Shown piece after piece: positions 46,487-55,613 of a stretch of DNA of 64,000 nucleotides (position 1 is its first letter; each line of letters starts with the position of its first letter). A program made the position numbers and the translations under genes. The DNA comes from Rhodospira trueperi (lineage in GTDB: Bacteria > Pseudomonadota > Alphaproteobacteria > Rhodospirillales > Rhodospirillaceae), in assembly GCF_900101965.1 (NCBI RefSeq), contig NZ_FNAP01000006.1:124001-188000 (forward strand), in the 5' to 3' direction. Under the pieces are notes generated by a model. That model was not told the origin of the DNA. It did not search any database and was given only the letters and a program-made list of their open reading frames with translations.

Positions 46487-47017
46487 TTAGAACACACCTG
46501 CCGTGGAAGAGCCGCTCGTCTCCGACGAGATCGGCGACCGTTCCTCGCGCTGCATGGGGCCGATGTAGTTGCCCTTGCGCACGAACGGCCGCGGATTGAG
46601 AAGGGTGTGCTCGATCCGCTTGTACAGAACGTCCGCCGAGACCGGCTTTCCGAGGAACTCGTTGATGCCCGCGTTGCGGGCCTCCTTGACATGTCCGAGG
46701 TCCGAGTAGCCCGAAATCATGATGATCGGGATCTCGGGATTACGGATCGACGTGTCGCGCCGCACCATGCGGGCGAACTCGGCACCGTTCAGGGGCGTCA
46801 TCTCGTAGTCCAGCAGGATCATGTGCAACGGATCCTGTTGAAGCCGCTTGAGCCCCTCGACCCCGTCGCCGCACTCGGTGACGTCCCGAATGCCATAGTT
46901 GGCGAGTTGCGTGACCAGCAATGATCGAGAGAACTTGTTGTCATCAATGATGAGAACACGCAACGCTTGAAGGCGGTCGCGCATTTTTTCAGTGATATGA
47001 TCGTTCCTATCAACCAA
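46487..47017 (-). CDS. Response regulator receiver protein (stand-alone CheY-like)
   Basis: 176 residues. The receiver domain reads LQALRVLIIDDNKFSRSLLVTQL (acidic pocket D-D), MILLDYEMTPLNGAEF (phosphoacceptor D), IIMISGYSD and INEFLGKPVSADVL (conserved K). A 30-residue polar C-terminal tail follows with no output domain. The best ribosome site, GGAGGTG, lies 6 bases before a TTG at 47017; an ATG at 47044 or 46984 are alternatives. CheY-like relays of this type often sit near motility or two-component genes; none is adjacent. Confidence 0.8.
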   Translation of the reverse strand: MVDRNDHITEKMRDRLQALRVLIIDDNKFSRSLLVTQLANYGIRDVTECGDGVEGLKRLQQDPLHMILLDYEMTPLNGAEFARMVRRDTSIRNPEIPIIMISGYSDLGHVKEARNAGINEFLGKPVSADVLYKRIEHTLLNPRPFVRKGNYIGPMQREERSPISSETSGSSTAGVF

Positions 47018-47393
47018 TGCACACCTCCGCGCGGTCGCTTCCATGTTGCCGTATCAGAGGATGTCCGACCTGGTCCGGCCGATCCCCCCCGCCGTCAAGC
47101 GTCGCGCACCATCACCGTCCGTCGAAGTCCGGCCTCCGGCGTGATGCACGACCCAAGCGCTCGCGGTCATGCGGGATACAACCACCCGCTACGTATCGAA
47201 GTATGCGCCTTCGACCGTCCGACTGTAAACGGGACAGAAGTTATGGTCGTGCAGCCCTTTCGCTGAAGCGGGTGGCCCCGGTGCCCGGACTTCTCTCTAC
47301 GACAGGGTCAAAGTCTATGCCGTCTGTCGTATGTCGTATCTTCTTGAATTTTATGAAAAATAAGAATGCAGGACGATGAATCCGGTTGCGGAT

Positions 47394-47438
47394 GACTGGG
47401 ATCCGAATGGAGGGCGACTGGCTGTCGGTCAGCCGCCG
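47394..47438. repeat. Dispersed repeat, family C copy 2
   Basis: GACTGGGATCCGAATGGAGG and following bases match 35976-36020 at 39 of 45 positions, same orientation. Confidence 0.75.
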
Positions 47439-47551
47439 CGCAGCCACAGGATCGTCGCACCTCAGGCAGCTGTCCTCCGGCCACCCGCCCGCCGGTCGAA
47501 CACAGTGTCATGGGAACCGATCATCCTGATTCACACGCCTCTACTTTTGTT

Positions 47552-47666
47552 CGTCATGGCGAGGAGCGCAGCCCAAATTAAAACATGGGGCAATCCAGGG
47601 CGGGTACTTGCGTTTTGTGCCCTGGATTGCTCCACCCTCGTCTTGCGACGAGGGTTCGCAATGACG
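47552..47666. repeat. Palindromic intergenic element, family A copy 3
   Basis: CGTCATGGCGAG at the left, TTCGCAATGACG at the right, inner GGCAATCCAGGGC (47590-47602) and GCCCTGGATTGC (47619-47630) pair. The same plan as 14881-14985. Confidence 0.85.
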
Positions 47667-47730
47667 AGTCAAGATGTCGCGTGAGCGAAGAGCCGCCGCT
47701 TCGGCGGGACGACCTGTGAATATGATAGCC

Positions 47731-47798
47731 CCGACGGGGGGAGGAGTCCGAGCGGCGCTGTTCGGTCCTTGGTCGTCCAGCCAAAATGAGAGCTGCTG
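47731..47798. repeat. Dispersed repeat, family E copy 1
   Basis: 68 bases from CCGACGGGGGGAGGAGTCCG to AGCTGCTG. The reverse complement of 57768-57835 matches at 64 of 68 positions. Confidence 0.9.
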
Positions 47799-47866
47799 GC
47801 ATCGCGGCGGTCGCGTTCACCCTCTACCGTGTTTCCGTGCCGACCCTCGCGGACCGTGGTGCCGCG

Positions 47867-50362
47867 TCAGCGGCGCCACCAACCGCGCCGATTGCTGGAT
47901 GACACCTCCTCCGACACGTCGGGTTCGGACGGTGCCTCATCGGGGTCGGTTTCCGCGCTGGTATCAACATTGGCGTCAGCATTGACGTCAACGTCGGCGT
48001 CCCCGTCCCCGTTCCCGTCCGTATCCATGTCGCCTTCGGCCTGATCCGCTTCCGCAGCGGCCTCCGCGTCATCGGAGGCGGTCACCGCCTCCTCCTCCGT
48101 TGTGGTGTCGGTCGGAGCATCCGCGACGCCCGTGTCGTCGTCCCCGGAGCCAGAAGTGTTGGCGGTCTCGGCCTCGACGGCCGTGTTGTCGTTCGCCGTC
48201 CCGCCGGACTCCCTGTCTTCACCGGCCTCGCTGGCCTCACCGTCGTCTCCGTTCGCGGTGTCGCTGTCCGAGCGGCGCGTGCGGCGTCCGCCGCGCCGCC
48301 GCCGGGAGCGCCGCGAACGGCTGGACCGCGATCCGTCCTCGTCATCGGACGGCGCGCCCTCCTCACCGTCTTGCGCTGAATCCGGGCTTTCATCGTCGGA
48401 GGACTCCGGGGATTCGGTCTCCTCGGCGCCTTCGCCCTGGTCCTCGGCGCCGGATCGGTCGGAGTCCCGGCGCGGCTTGCGCCGCCGCCGCCGCTTCTTA
48501 CGGCTGCTGCGGCCGTTGGCCTCCTCGTCGTCGCGGGTGTCGTCCGCGCGCGCCGTGTCGTCATCGTCGGCTTCGGCCGGCGCCTCCGCGACCTCCGGGG
48601 GCGGCACCACGGTCCGCTCGACCTCCCCGGACTCCGCCCGGGCGTCCGCGCGCACCCGGTCCATGGTGTAGGCGGGAATGATGAGATCATCATCGCCCTG
48701 GATCAGCACGCGGAAGTCGTACCGGGCCTCGATCGCCGTCAGCATGGCGCGCTTGTTGTTGAGGATGTACAGCGCCACCGGCGTCGGCACGGTCAGGGTC
48801 ACCTCCGCCGAGCGGCGGCGCACGCCCTCCTCCTCGATCACTCGCAGCATCTGGATGGCGGTGGATTCGATGGAGCGCACCACGCCGGTGCCATGGCAGT
48901 GCTGGCAGGTGTGGAACGCGGTTTCCATCAGGCTGGGCCGCAACCGCTGGCGCGACATCTCCAGCAGGCCGAAGGGGCTGATCCGGCTCATCTGAATGCG
49001 GGCGCGATCCTGCTTCAGAGCCTCCTTCAGGCGCCGTTCGACGGCCGCGTTGTTGCGGTTTTCGTCCATGTCGATGAAGTCGATCACGATCAGCCCGGCC
49101 AGATCGCGCAGGCGCAACTGGCGGGCGATCTCGTCGGCGGCCTCAAGGTTGGTCTTGAGCGCCGTTTCCTCGATATGCCGCTCCTTGGTCGAACGGCCCG
49201 AGTTGACGTCGATGGCCACCAGCGCCTCAGTCTGGTTGATGACCACCGTGCCGCCGGAGCGAAGCTGCGCCGTCGGGCTGTGCATGGCGTCGAGCTGGCT
49301 TTCCACCTGGAAGCGGTGGAACAGCGGCATGTCCTGATCCCGGTACGGCTGCACCTTTCGCGCGTGCGACGGGGTCAGCATCTTCATGAAGTCCTTGGCG
49401 GCGCGGTAGCCGTCATCGCCGTCCACCAGGACTTCCTCGATGTCCCGGGTATAGATGTCGCGGATCGCCCGCTTGATCAGGTTGGCTTCCTCGTGGATCA
49501 GCGCGGGGGCGACGGAGGCCAGGGTGGTCTCCTTGATCTGCTCCCACTGCCGCATGAGGTATTCGAAGTCGCGCTTGATCTCGGCCTTGCTGCGCTCGCC
49601 GCCGGCCGTGCGCAGGATCACCGAGCCGCCGGGTGGCCCTTGCAGGTCGGCCAGGATGCCCTTCAGCCGGCGTCGGTCGGTTTGGCTGCTGATCTTGCGC
49701 GAAACCCCGCCGCCGCGCGCGGTGTTGGGCATGAACACGCAGTAGCGGCCGGCCAGCGACAGATAGGTGGTCAGGGCCGCGCCCTTGTTGCCGCGCTCTT
49801 CCTTGACCGCCTGGACCAGGAGGATCTGGCGACGCTTGATGACCTCCTGAATCTTGTAGTTGCGCAGGGCGTTGGCCTGAAGCTGGGGCGAGGCGGCCGC
49901 GACCGTCTCCTCGCCGCCGACGTCCTCGACATCGTTGCCGTCGCCATCGTCGCCATCATCGCCTTCGTTGCCCCGGCGGCGGCGCCTGTGGTCGGTCTCG
50001 CCCTCGTCGCTCTGGTCGCCGTCCCCCGGGTCCCCATCGGCCCGGCGCTCTTCCTCCGCCTCGGCCGCCTGCTCGCGTTCCCGCTGCTCGGCGATCAAGG
50101 CCTGACGGTCGGCGACGGGGATCTGATAGTAGTCGGGATGGATCTCGCTGAAGGCCAAGAAGCCGTGGCGGTTGCCTCCGTATTCGACGAAGGCCGCCTG
50201 AAGCGATGGTTCGACCCTGACCACCTTGGCCAGATAGACGTTGCCCTTGATCTGCTTCTTGGTGCTGGTCTCAACGTCGAATTCTTCAAGCCGGGTGCCA
50301 TCCAGAACGACCACCCGGGTCTCTTCCGGGTGACCGGTGTCGATCAACATTCTCTTGGTCAT
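47867..50362 (-). CDS. rne: Ribonuclease E
   Basis: 831 residues. The N-terminal catalytic half has the S1 region (GNVYLAKVVRVEPSLQAAFVEYGGNRHGFLAFSEI), DFMKMLTPSHARKVQPYRD, the catalytic-site segment DLAGLIVIDFIDMDENRNNAAVERRLKEAL and the zinc link with TCQHCHGTG. A highly charged insertion of about 65 residues (about 95-160) splits the S1 domain. The C-terminal 330 residues are acidic and Arg-rich and end in NRRGWWRR; a GWW end in alphaproteobacterial RNase E is known to bind PNPase. The start at 50362 (MTKRMLIDTGHPEETRVVV) is the standard one, so the open frame upstream is leader. Confidence 0.96.
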   Translation of the reverse strand: MTKRMLIDTGHPEETRVVVLDGTRLEEFDVETSTKKQIKGNVYLAKVVRVEPSLQAAFVEYGGNRHGFLAFSEIHPDYYQIPVADRQALIAEQREREQAAEAEEERRADGDPGDGDQSDEGETDHRRRRRGNEGDDGDDGDGNDVEDVGGEETVAAASPQLQANALRNYKIQEVIKRRQILLVQAVKEERGNKGAALTTYLSLAGRYCVFMPNTARGGGVSRKISSQTDRRRLKGILADLQGPPGGSVILRTAGGERSKAEIKRDFEYLMRQWEQIKETTLASVAPALIHEEANLIKRAIRDIYTRDIEEVLVDGDDGYRAAKDFMKMLTPSHARKVQPYRDQDMPLFHRFQVESQLDAMHSPTAQLRSGGTVVINQTEALVAIDVNSGRSTKERHIEETALKTNLEAADEIARQLRLRDLAGLIVIDFIDMDENRNNAAVERRLKEALKQDRARIQMSRISPFGLLEMSRQRLRPSLMETAFHTCQHCHGTGVVRSIESTAIQMLRVIEEEGVRRRSAEVTLTVPTPVALYILNNKRAMLTAIEARYDFRVLIQGDDDLIIPAYTMDRVRADARAESGEVERTVVPPPEVAEAPAEADDDDTARADDTRDDEEANGRSSRKKRRRRRKPRRDSDRSGAEDQGEGAEETESPESSDDESPDSAQDGEEGAPSDDEDGSRSSRSRRSRRRRGGRRTRRSDSDTANGDDGEASEAGEDRESGGTANDNTAVEAETANTSGSGDDDTGVADAPTDTTTEEEAVTASDDAEAAAEADQAEGDMDTDGNGDGDADVDVNADANVDTSAETDPDEAPSEPDVSEEVSSSNRRGWWRR

Positions 50363-51186
50363 GCAAAACTGCACTCCGTGGGGCCACCGGTGCCGCTCCC
50401 GCCTGGGTGGGAAGGGTGGGGCCTGATCTCGCCAAGAGGCCGGAGTCCGACAGGCCGGGACGGGTCGCGCGCGCGCCGCGCCACGCCGCGACAGCGGCAC
50501 GGGCGGAACCGATCCCCCGGCCGACACCTCTGCCGCCAGCGGCGCGATGCGTCGCGGTCGGAACGGACCGCGGCACAAGCCGGAACGACAGCAAAGGGAC
50601 GGCGAGGGACATGGCGACGGATCCTCTGGCCCGGGCCCGCCGGCCCGGCCTCGAATTCGGGTTGTAACCTTCGGCCGATCACCGGGCGGCCACGCGCGTT
50701 TTGGCGGCGTCGGCACCATGAGCCCGGAGCCGATACACCGCTCCGGGACTGCCGGGAGACGCCATCGCATCGCGGCGCCCCGACCAATCGGCCTTGGCGG
50801 AGCCGGATGCCGCGTGTTCAGTGTCTCGGCGGATCCAACCCCGGAGTCGCAGCCGCCCAAGCGGCGACTGAATTCCACTTGAGACAATAGTCATGCCGGC
50901 CCCCGGGGACAATACGTTATGCTGGAGGTCATATTGACGCCGTGGGGCGATCACGCCGATGTCCACCGCGCGGGACCGGATGGGTCGCCACGCGACGGGC
51001 GGTGATGATCCACCAGCGGCGTGGCGCGAGACGCAGGGGATGAAATCCAGAGTGCATCCCTGAAGTGCCGAAGCTCGTATGGGTGCGTAATTTTTCTTTT
51101 GTTCTTGTAGGCTTGCATGTATGGGCGTATATCTTGGTCGAAGACTGGGCGAACTGGGGATCGGGTCTTGCCATAGGACGGACGGA
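50363..51186. other. Divergent region between rne and the amidase gene
   Basis: 824 bases. It must contain the rne promoter and leader; RNase E usually controls its own mRNA through a long 5' leader, and hairpins such as GGAGCGGCACCGG-CACC-type pairs occur just upstream of 50362. An AT-rich stretch TTTTTCTTTTGTTCTTG at 51088-51104 stands out about 85 bases before the amidase start and suits its promoter region. No gene is credible. Confidence 0.45.
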
Positions 51187-52710
51187 ATGCGGAGTGGGAT
51201 GCGCGACGACACCGGGCCTGATGTGCCGGCAGACGGCGGCGCAAACCCGCCGTCGCGCCGGCTCCTGTTGCGGGTCGGAACCGTGGCCGGCGCAACCGGC
51301 ATGGCGTTCGGTCCGGGTCTGGCGGCGCGGGCGCTGGCCGCCAACCAGGCCACCGGCTTCCGCCTGGGCGAGCACAGCAGCAAGACCCGCGTGGTCGTCG
51401 ATCTGGCCGAATCCCCCACCTACCGCGTCTTTACCCTGACCGACCCGATCCGGCTGGTCATCGACCTCGCGGAGTCCGACTGGCAGGTGCCGGCCGGCGC
51501 CCTGCCGGGCGCCACCGGCCACATCGCCGCCGTGCGCTACGGTCTGCTTGAGGGCGGGCTGACCCGGGTGGTCCTGGATCTGACCCAGCCGGCGCGTCTT
51601 GACGCCGTGTTCGCCCTGGAACCCAGCGACGGCCACGCTTGGCGCCTCGTCATCGATCTCGTGGACAGTTCCTCAAGCGCGTTCCGGGCCTCCGCCGGCC
51701 ACGAGCATGCGCGTATGGGGGGCGCGCGCCGGGCCGTGGCCTCCGCGCCCGAACAGCCCAAGACGCCGGAACCGCTATCGTCCCCGCCCGCGGCGGTCGC
51801 CGAGCCCGCCCCGGTCCCGCCCGCCCCGCCGCCCGCGTCCCCGGTCGTCGCGGGGCCCGTCGAGCCGGCCCCCCAGGAGTTGCCGCGCCCGCTGCCCTCG
51901 ATCTTCGCCGCGCCGGCGCCTCCGTCCGGTGTCGGCGGGGGCGGTGCCGCCAGCACGTCGAGCATGACGCAGGTTGCCTTCGCGCCCGTCCCGGCGCGCA
52001 AGCCGCCGCCGCCGCACAAGCCGCTCATTGCCCTCGATCCGGGGCACGGCGGCCGCGATCCCGGCGCCATCAGCGTCCACGGCATCTACGAAAAAGACAT
52101 CACTCTGGCCATGGGCCGGGAATTGCGCCGCGTCCTGGTCGACACCGGACGCTATCGCGTCGTCATGACCCGCGAAAGCGACGTGTCCGTGCGCCTGCGC
52201 GAGCGGGTGCGGCGGGCGCGTCAGGCCGGGGCGGACCTGTTCCTGTCGATTCACGCCGACGCCATCGGGAATCCGAGCGTGCGTGGCCTGTCCGTCTACA
52301 CGCTCTCGGAAAAGGCCTCCGACGCCGAGGCCGGCGCGTTGGCCGAGCGCGAGAACAAGGCCGACATCATCCTGGGCATGGACTTCAGCCACGAATCCCA
52401 GGACGTCACCAGTATTCTGATCGATCTGGCGCAGCGCGAGACCATGAACCGCTCGGTGTCTTTCGCCAACACGCTGCTGCGCGAACTGCCGCCTGACATC
52501 CGCACCCTGAACCACAGCCGACGGTTCGCCGGCTTCGCCGTTCTGAAGGCCCCCGACGTGCCGTCCGCCCTGCTGGAGATGGGATATCTGTCGAATGCGA
52601 CGGACGAACGGCTGTTGCGCCAGCGGGCTTACCGGGTCAAGCTGAGTCAGGCCGTCGTCAGGGCGCTGGACCAGTTTTTCACCGTGGTGCAGGGCGCGCG
52701 GCTGCCGTGA
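51187..52710 (+). CDS. N-acetylmuramoyl-L-alanine amidase (AMIN plus Amidase_3 domains)
   Basis: 507 residues. A Tat-type signal (PPSRRLLLRVGTVAGATGMAFGPGLAARALA) precedes an AMIN domain (about residues 60-160, with TRVVVDLAESPTYRVF and RLVIDLAESDWQ) that targets septal or polar peptidoglycan. A proline-rich linker (about 190-290) leads to Amidase_3: LIALDPGHGGRDPGAIS (zinc His and Glu), YEKDITLAMGRELRRVL, LFLSIHADAI (zinc His), and PSALLEMGYLSNATDE (catalytic Glu). It cleaves septal murein during division. An ATG at 51121 would add 22 residues; 51187 is preferred because AGGA lies 8 bases upstream. Confidence 0.93.
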   Translation: MRSGMRDDTGPDVPADGGANPPSRRLLLRVGTVAGATGMAFGPGLAARALAANQATGFRLGEHSSKTRVVVDLAESPTYRVFTLTDPIRLVIDLAESDWQVPAGALPGATGHIAAVRYGLLEGGLTRVVLDLTQPARLDAVFALEPSDGHAWRLVIDLVDSSSSAFRASAGHEHARMGGARRAVASAPEQPKTPEPLSSPPAAVAEPAPVPPAPPPASPVVAGPVEPAPQELPRPLPSIFAAPAPPSGVGGGGAASTSSMTQVAFAPVPARKPPPPHKPLIALDPGHGGRDPGAISVHGIYEKDITLAMGRELRRVLVDTGRYRVVMTRESDVSVRLRERVRRARQAGADLFLSIHADAIGNPSVRGLSVYTLSEKASDAEAGALAERENKADIILGMDFSHESQDVTSILIDLAQRETMNRSVSFANTLLRELPPDIRTLNHSRRFAGFAVLKAPDVPSALLEMGYLSNATDERLLRQRAYRVKLSQAVVRALDQFFTVVQGARLP

Positions 52711-52845
52711 TGCCCGGTGGCCTTGACCGCGCCACATTCCATCCCTACCACGACGATGACGCGGCGCGAACGGCGCCGCCGCACGGTTCGGTCCCTTGAT
52801 GGCAGACCGACCGGTCCTTTTCCTGGCGAACGCGCGACGGCCCCT

Positions 52846-55464
52846 ATGCTGAAACTCTTCCGGCTGTTCCTGAGCAGTGTCATCGTGCTGTCGGTGGTGG
52901 GCTTTGCCGCCGCCGGGTACATGTTCTGGCACTTCAGCAAGGACCTTCCCGGCTACAGCCACCTCAAGACCTACGAGCCGCCGGTCACCACCCGGGTGTA
53001 CGCCTCCGACGGCCGGCTGATGGCCGAGTATGCCATCGAAAGGCGCGTCTACCTGCCCATCGAGGCGATTCCGCAGACCGTGCGCAACGCCTTTCTCTCG
53101 GCCGAGGACAAATCGTTCTACACCCATCCCGGCATCGATGCGCAGGGGCTGGTCCGCGCCATCATCACCAACGTGCGCAACCTCAGCACCGGCCGCCGGC
53201 CCGAGGGGGCCTCCACCATCACCCAGCAGGTGGCCAAGAATTTCCTGCTGACCAACGAAGTCTCGATTGAGCGCAAGATCCGCGAAGCGCTGCTCGCCTT
53301 CCGGCTGGAGCAGGCGTTCAGCAAGGATCATATCCTCGAGCTGTACCTCAACGAGATCTACCTGGGCTTCGGGTCCTACGGGGTCGCCGCCGCCGCGCTG
53401 AACTACTTCAACAAGTCGGTGGACGAACTGACCATCGCCGAGGCCGCCTTCCTGGCCGCGCTGCCCAAGGCGCCCAACAACTATCATCCCATCCGCCGGC
53501 CGCGCGCCGCCTACGCCCGCCGCGACTGGGTCATTGGCCGCATGCTGGACGACGGACACATCACCCCGGAACAGGCCGAGAAAGCCCGCGCGGAATCGAT
53601 CATGGTGCGCGAGCGTGACGAGACCCAGGCGGTCTACGGCGCCGGGTTTTTCTCCGAGGAAATCCGCCGCTCGCTGGCCGAGAGCTATGGCGAGGACGCC
53701 CTGTACAAGGGCGGTCTGGCCGTGCGCTCGACGCTCGATCCACGCCTGCAGAAAATCGCCGGCCGGGTGCTGCGCGAGGGACTGGTCGCCTATGACCAGC
53801 GCCACGGCTGGCGCGGACCGGTCGCCACCCTGCCGGACGAGCCGGGCTGGATGACCCCGCTGGAAGCCATGGAACGGCCGGCCGGCGCGCCCGACGACTG
53901 GCTGCTGGCGGCGGTGCTGGAGATCGGCGCCGACGCCGTGACCATCGGCCTGCCCGGCGGCAAGAAGGCGAGCATGCCGTTCGAGACCATGACCTGGGCC
54001 CGCCCGTGGCTGGAGGACCAGCGGGTCGGCCCGGAGCCGAGCCGTCCGGGCGATGTGCTGGCGGTCGGCGATGTGGTGTTCGTTGAAGAGGTCGTTGACG
54101 AGGACGGGGCGCCCACCGATACCTACGCTCTGCGCCAGATCCCCGACGTCGAGGGGGCCCTGGTGGCCCTCGATCCGCACACCGGCCGCGTGCTGGCCAT
54201 GATGGGCGGGTTTTCCGCCGAGCGCTCGGAGTTCAACCGCGCCACCCAGGCGTTGCGTCAGCCCGGCTCGGCCTTCAAACCGTTCGTCTACATGGCGGCG
54301 CTGGAGAACGGCTACACGCCGGCCTCGATCATCCTGGACGCGCCGTTTGTGTACGATCAGGGGCCGGGGCTGCCGACCTGGAAGCCGAAGAACTACTCCA
54401 ACCGCTTCTACGGTCCCTCGACCCTGCGCATGGGGGTGGAGAAGTCGCGCAACCTGATGACCGTGCGGCTCGCCCAGGCGGTCGGAATGGATCAGGTCGC
54501 CGATGTGTCGGAGCGCTTCGGCATTTCCGACGACATGCCGCGCAATCTGGCCGCCTCGCTGGGATCCACCGAGACCACGGTGCTGCGCCTGACCACCGCC
54601 TACGCCATGATCGCCAACGGCGGCAAGCGCATCGATCCCACCCTGATCGACCGCATCCAGGACCGCCACGGCCGCACCATCTATCGCCACGACGGCCGCC
54701 CCTGCGCCCGCTGCCGGGAAGTGGGCTGGACCGGGCAGTCGGTGCCGGACCTGCCGGACCCGCGCCCGCAGGTCACCGACCCGCTGACCGCCTATCAGAT
54801 GATCTCCATCCTGGAGGGCGTCGTGCAGCGCGGCACCGGGGTGCGCGTCGGCCGCATCGTGGACAAGCCGGTGGCCGGGAAGACCGGCACCTCCAACGAG
54901 TCCGTCGACACCTGGTTTGTCGGCTCCTCGCCCGACCTGACCGTCGGCGTGTTCGTCGGCTTCGACAATCCGCGCACCCTGGGCAGCCGCGAGCAGGGCG
55001 CGCGCACCGCCGGCCCTATCTTCGGGCACTTCATGGCGGCCGCGCTGGAAGGCACACCGGGCCGGCCCTTCCCCGTGCCCCCCGGCATCCAGTTCGTCAC
55101 TATCGACCGCCAGACCGGCGTGCGCGCCAGTGGCGGGGGCGAAGGCACCATCACCGAAGCCTTCAAGCCCGGGCAGGGGCCCGAACGCAATCCGACGGTC
55201 CTGGACGGATCGGCTATGGGCGCCTATGACGACGGAGGCGGCTATTCCGATTACGGCTCCGCCTATTCCGTGCCGTCCACCCAGGGTGTCGGCGTGGTGC
55301 CCATGCCCGGCACGGCGGGTGGCGTCTGGACGGCCCAGCCGGGCCAGCCGGTTCCCCCCGGTGGCGGTCAGACCGGCACCGGCACCGGCACCGGAGCGCT
55401 GCCCCCGCCGCCGCCCACCGGTGGCGGAGGCGGCGCCGCGCCCCAGGCGGGCGGGTTGTACTGA
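52846..55464 (+). CDS. mrcA: Penicillin-binding protein 1A (transglycosylase/transpeptidase)
   Basis: 872 residues. MLKLFRLFLSSVIVLSVVGFAAAGYMF is the cytoplasmic start and membrane anchor. The GT51 domain has AFLSAEDKSFYTHPGIDAQG (catalytic Glu), GASTITQQVAKNFLL and the second Glu region HILELYLNEIYLG. After an OB-like insertion, the transpeptidase has QPGSAFKPFVY (SxxK), EKSRNLMTVRLAQ (SxN) and VAGKTGTSNESVDTWFVG (KTG). A Gly/Pro-rich tail of about 75 residues (GGGYSDYGSA to PPPPPTGGGGGAAPQAGGLY) ends it. The start at 52846 is conserved in the family. It follows the amidase gene by 135 bases. Confidence 0.96.
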   Translation: MLKLFRLFLSSVIVLSVVGFAAAGYMFWHFSKDLPGYSHLKTYEPPVTTRVYASDGRLMAEYAIERRVYLPIEAIPQTVRNAFLSAEDKSFYTHPGIDAQGLVRAIITNVRNLSTGRRPEGASTITQQVAKNFLLTNEVSIERKIREALLAFRLEQAFSKDHILELYLNEIYLGFGSYGVAAAALNYFNKSVDELTIAEAAFLAALPKAPNNYHPIRRPRAAYARRDWVIGRMLDDGHITPEQAEKARAESIMVRERDETQAVYGAGFFSEEIRRSLAESYGEDALYKGGLAVRSTLDPRLQKIAGRVLREGLVAYDQRHGWRGPVATLPDEPGWMTPLEAMERPAGAPDDWLLAAVLEIGADAVTIGLPGGKKASMPFETMTWARPWLEDQRVGPEPSRPGDVLAVGDVVFVEEVVDEDGAPTDTYALRQIPDVEGALVALDPHTGRVLAMMGGFSAERSEFNRATQALRQPGSAFKPFVYMAALENGYTPASIILDAPFVYDQGPGLPTWKPKNYSNRFYGPSTLRMGVEKSRNLMTVRLAQAVGMDQVADVSERFGISDDMPRNLAASLGSTETTVLRLTTAYAMIANGGKRIDPTLIDRIQDRHGRTIYRHDGRPCARCREVGWTGQSVPDLPDPRPQVTDPLTAYQMISILEGVVQRGTGVRVGRIVDKPVAGKTGTSNESVDTWFVGSSPDLTVGVFVGFDNPRTLGSREQGARTAGPIFGHFMAAALEGTPGRPFPVPPGIQFVTIDRQTGVRASGGGEGTITEAFKPGQGPERNPTVLDGSAMGAYDDGGGYSDYGSAYSVPSTQGVGVVPMPGTAGGVWTAQPGQPVPPGGGQTGTGTGTGALPPPPPTGGGGGAAPQAGGLY

Positions 55465-55475
55465 GGCCGCCTTGC

Positions 55476-55571
55476 CGTAGGTTGGGGTGAGGTGCGAGGC
55501 ACCGAACCCCAACGGATCCGGCCCACAGATCCGAATGATGTTGGGGTTGGCTCCGCTCACCCCAACCTACG
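55476..55571. repeat. Inverted-repeat element after PBP1A
   Basis: Perfect 16-bp terminal inverted repeats CGTAGGTTGGGGTGAG (55476-55491) and CTCACCCCAACCTACG (55556-55571) enclose internal AACCCCAAC and GTTGGGGTT arms. Looks like a REP-type or MITE-like element; it could end transcription from both convergent genes. Confidence 0.85.
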
Positions 55572-55613
55572 ATCTTGTTCGCCGGACTGCGAACGATTCA
55601 ACCGGTTTCCGTC

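Larger units (their letters stand above)
47018..47866. other. Repeat-rich intergenic region between response regulator and rne
   Basis: 849 bases with no convincing gene. It contains copies of families C (47394-47438), A (47552-47666) and E (47731-47798), and an AT-rich stretch around 47330-47380. Open frames through it derive from the repeats. Confidence 0.75.

Noticed and set aside
47376..47684. Small plus-strand frame upstream of rne
   Set aside because: Built from repeat families C and A; no ribosome site and no homology signal.
51775..55560. 1261-codon minus-strand frame antisense to amidase and PBP1A genes
   Set aside because: Same composition artefact; the plus-strand genes are complete with all catalytic motifs.
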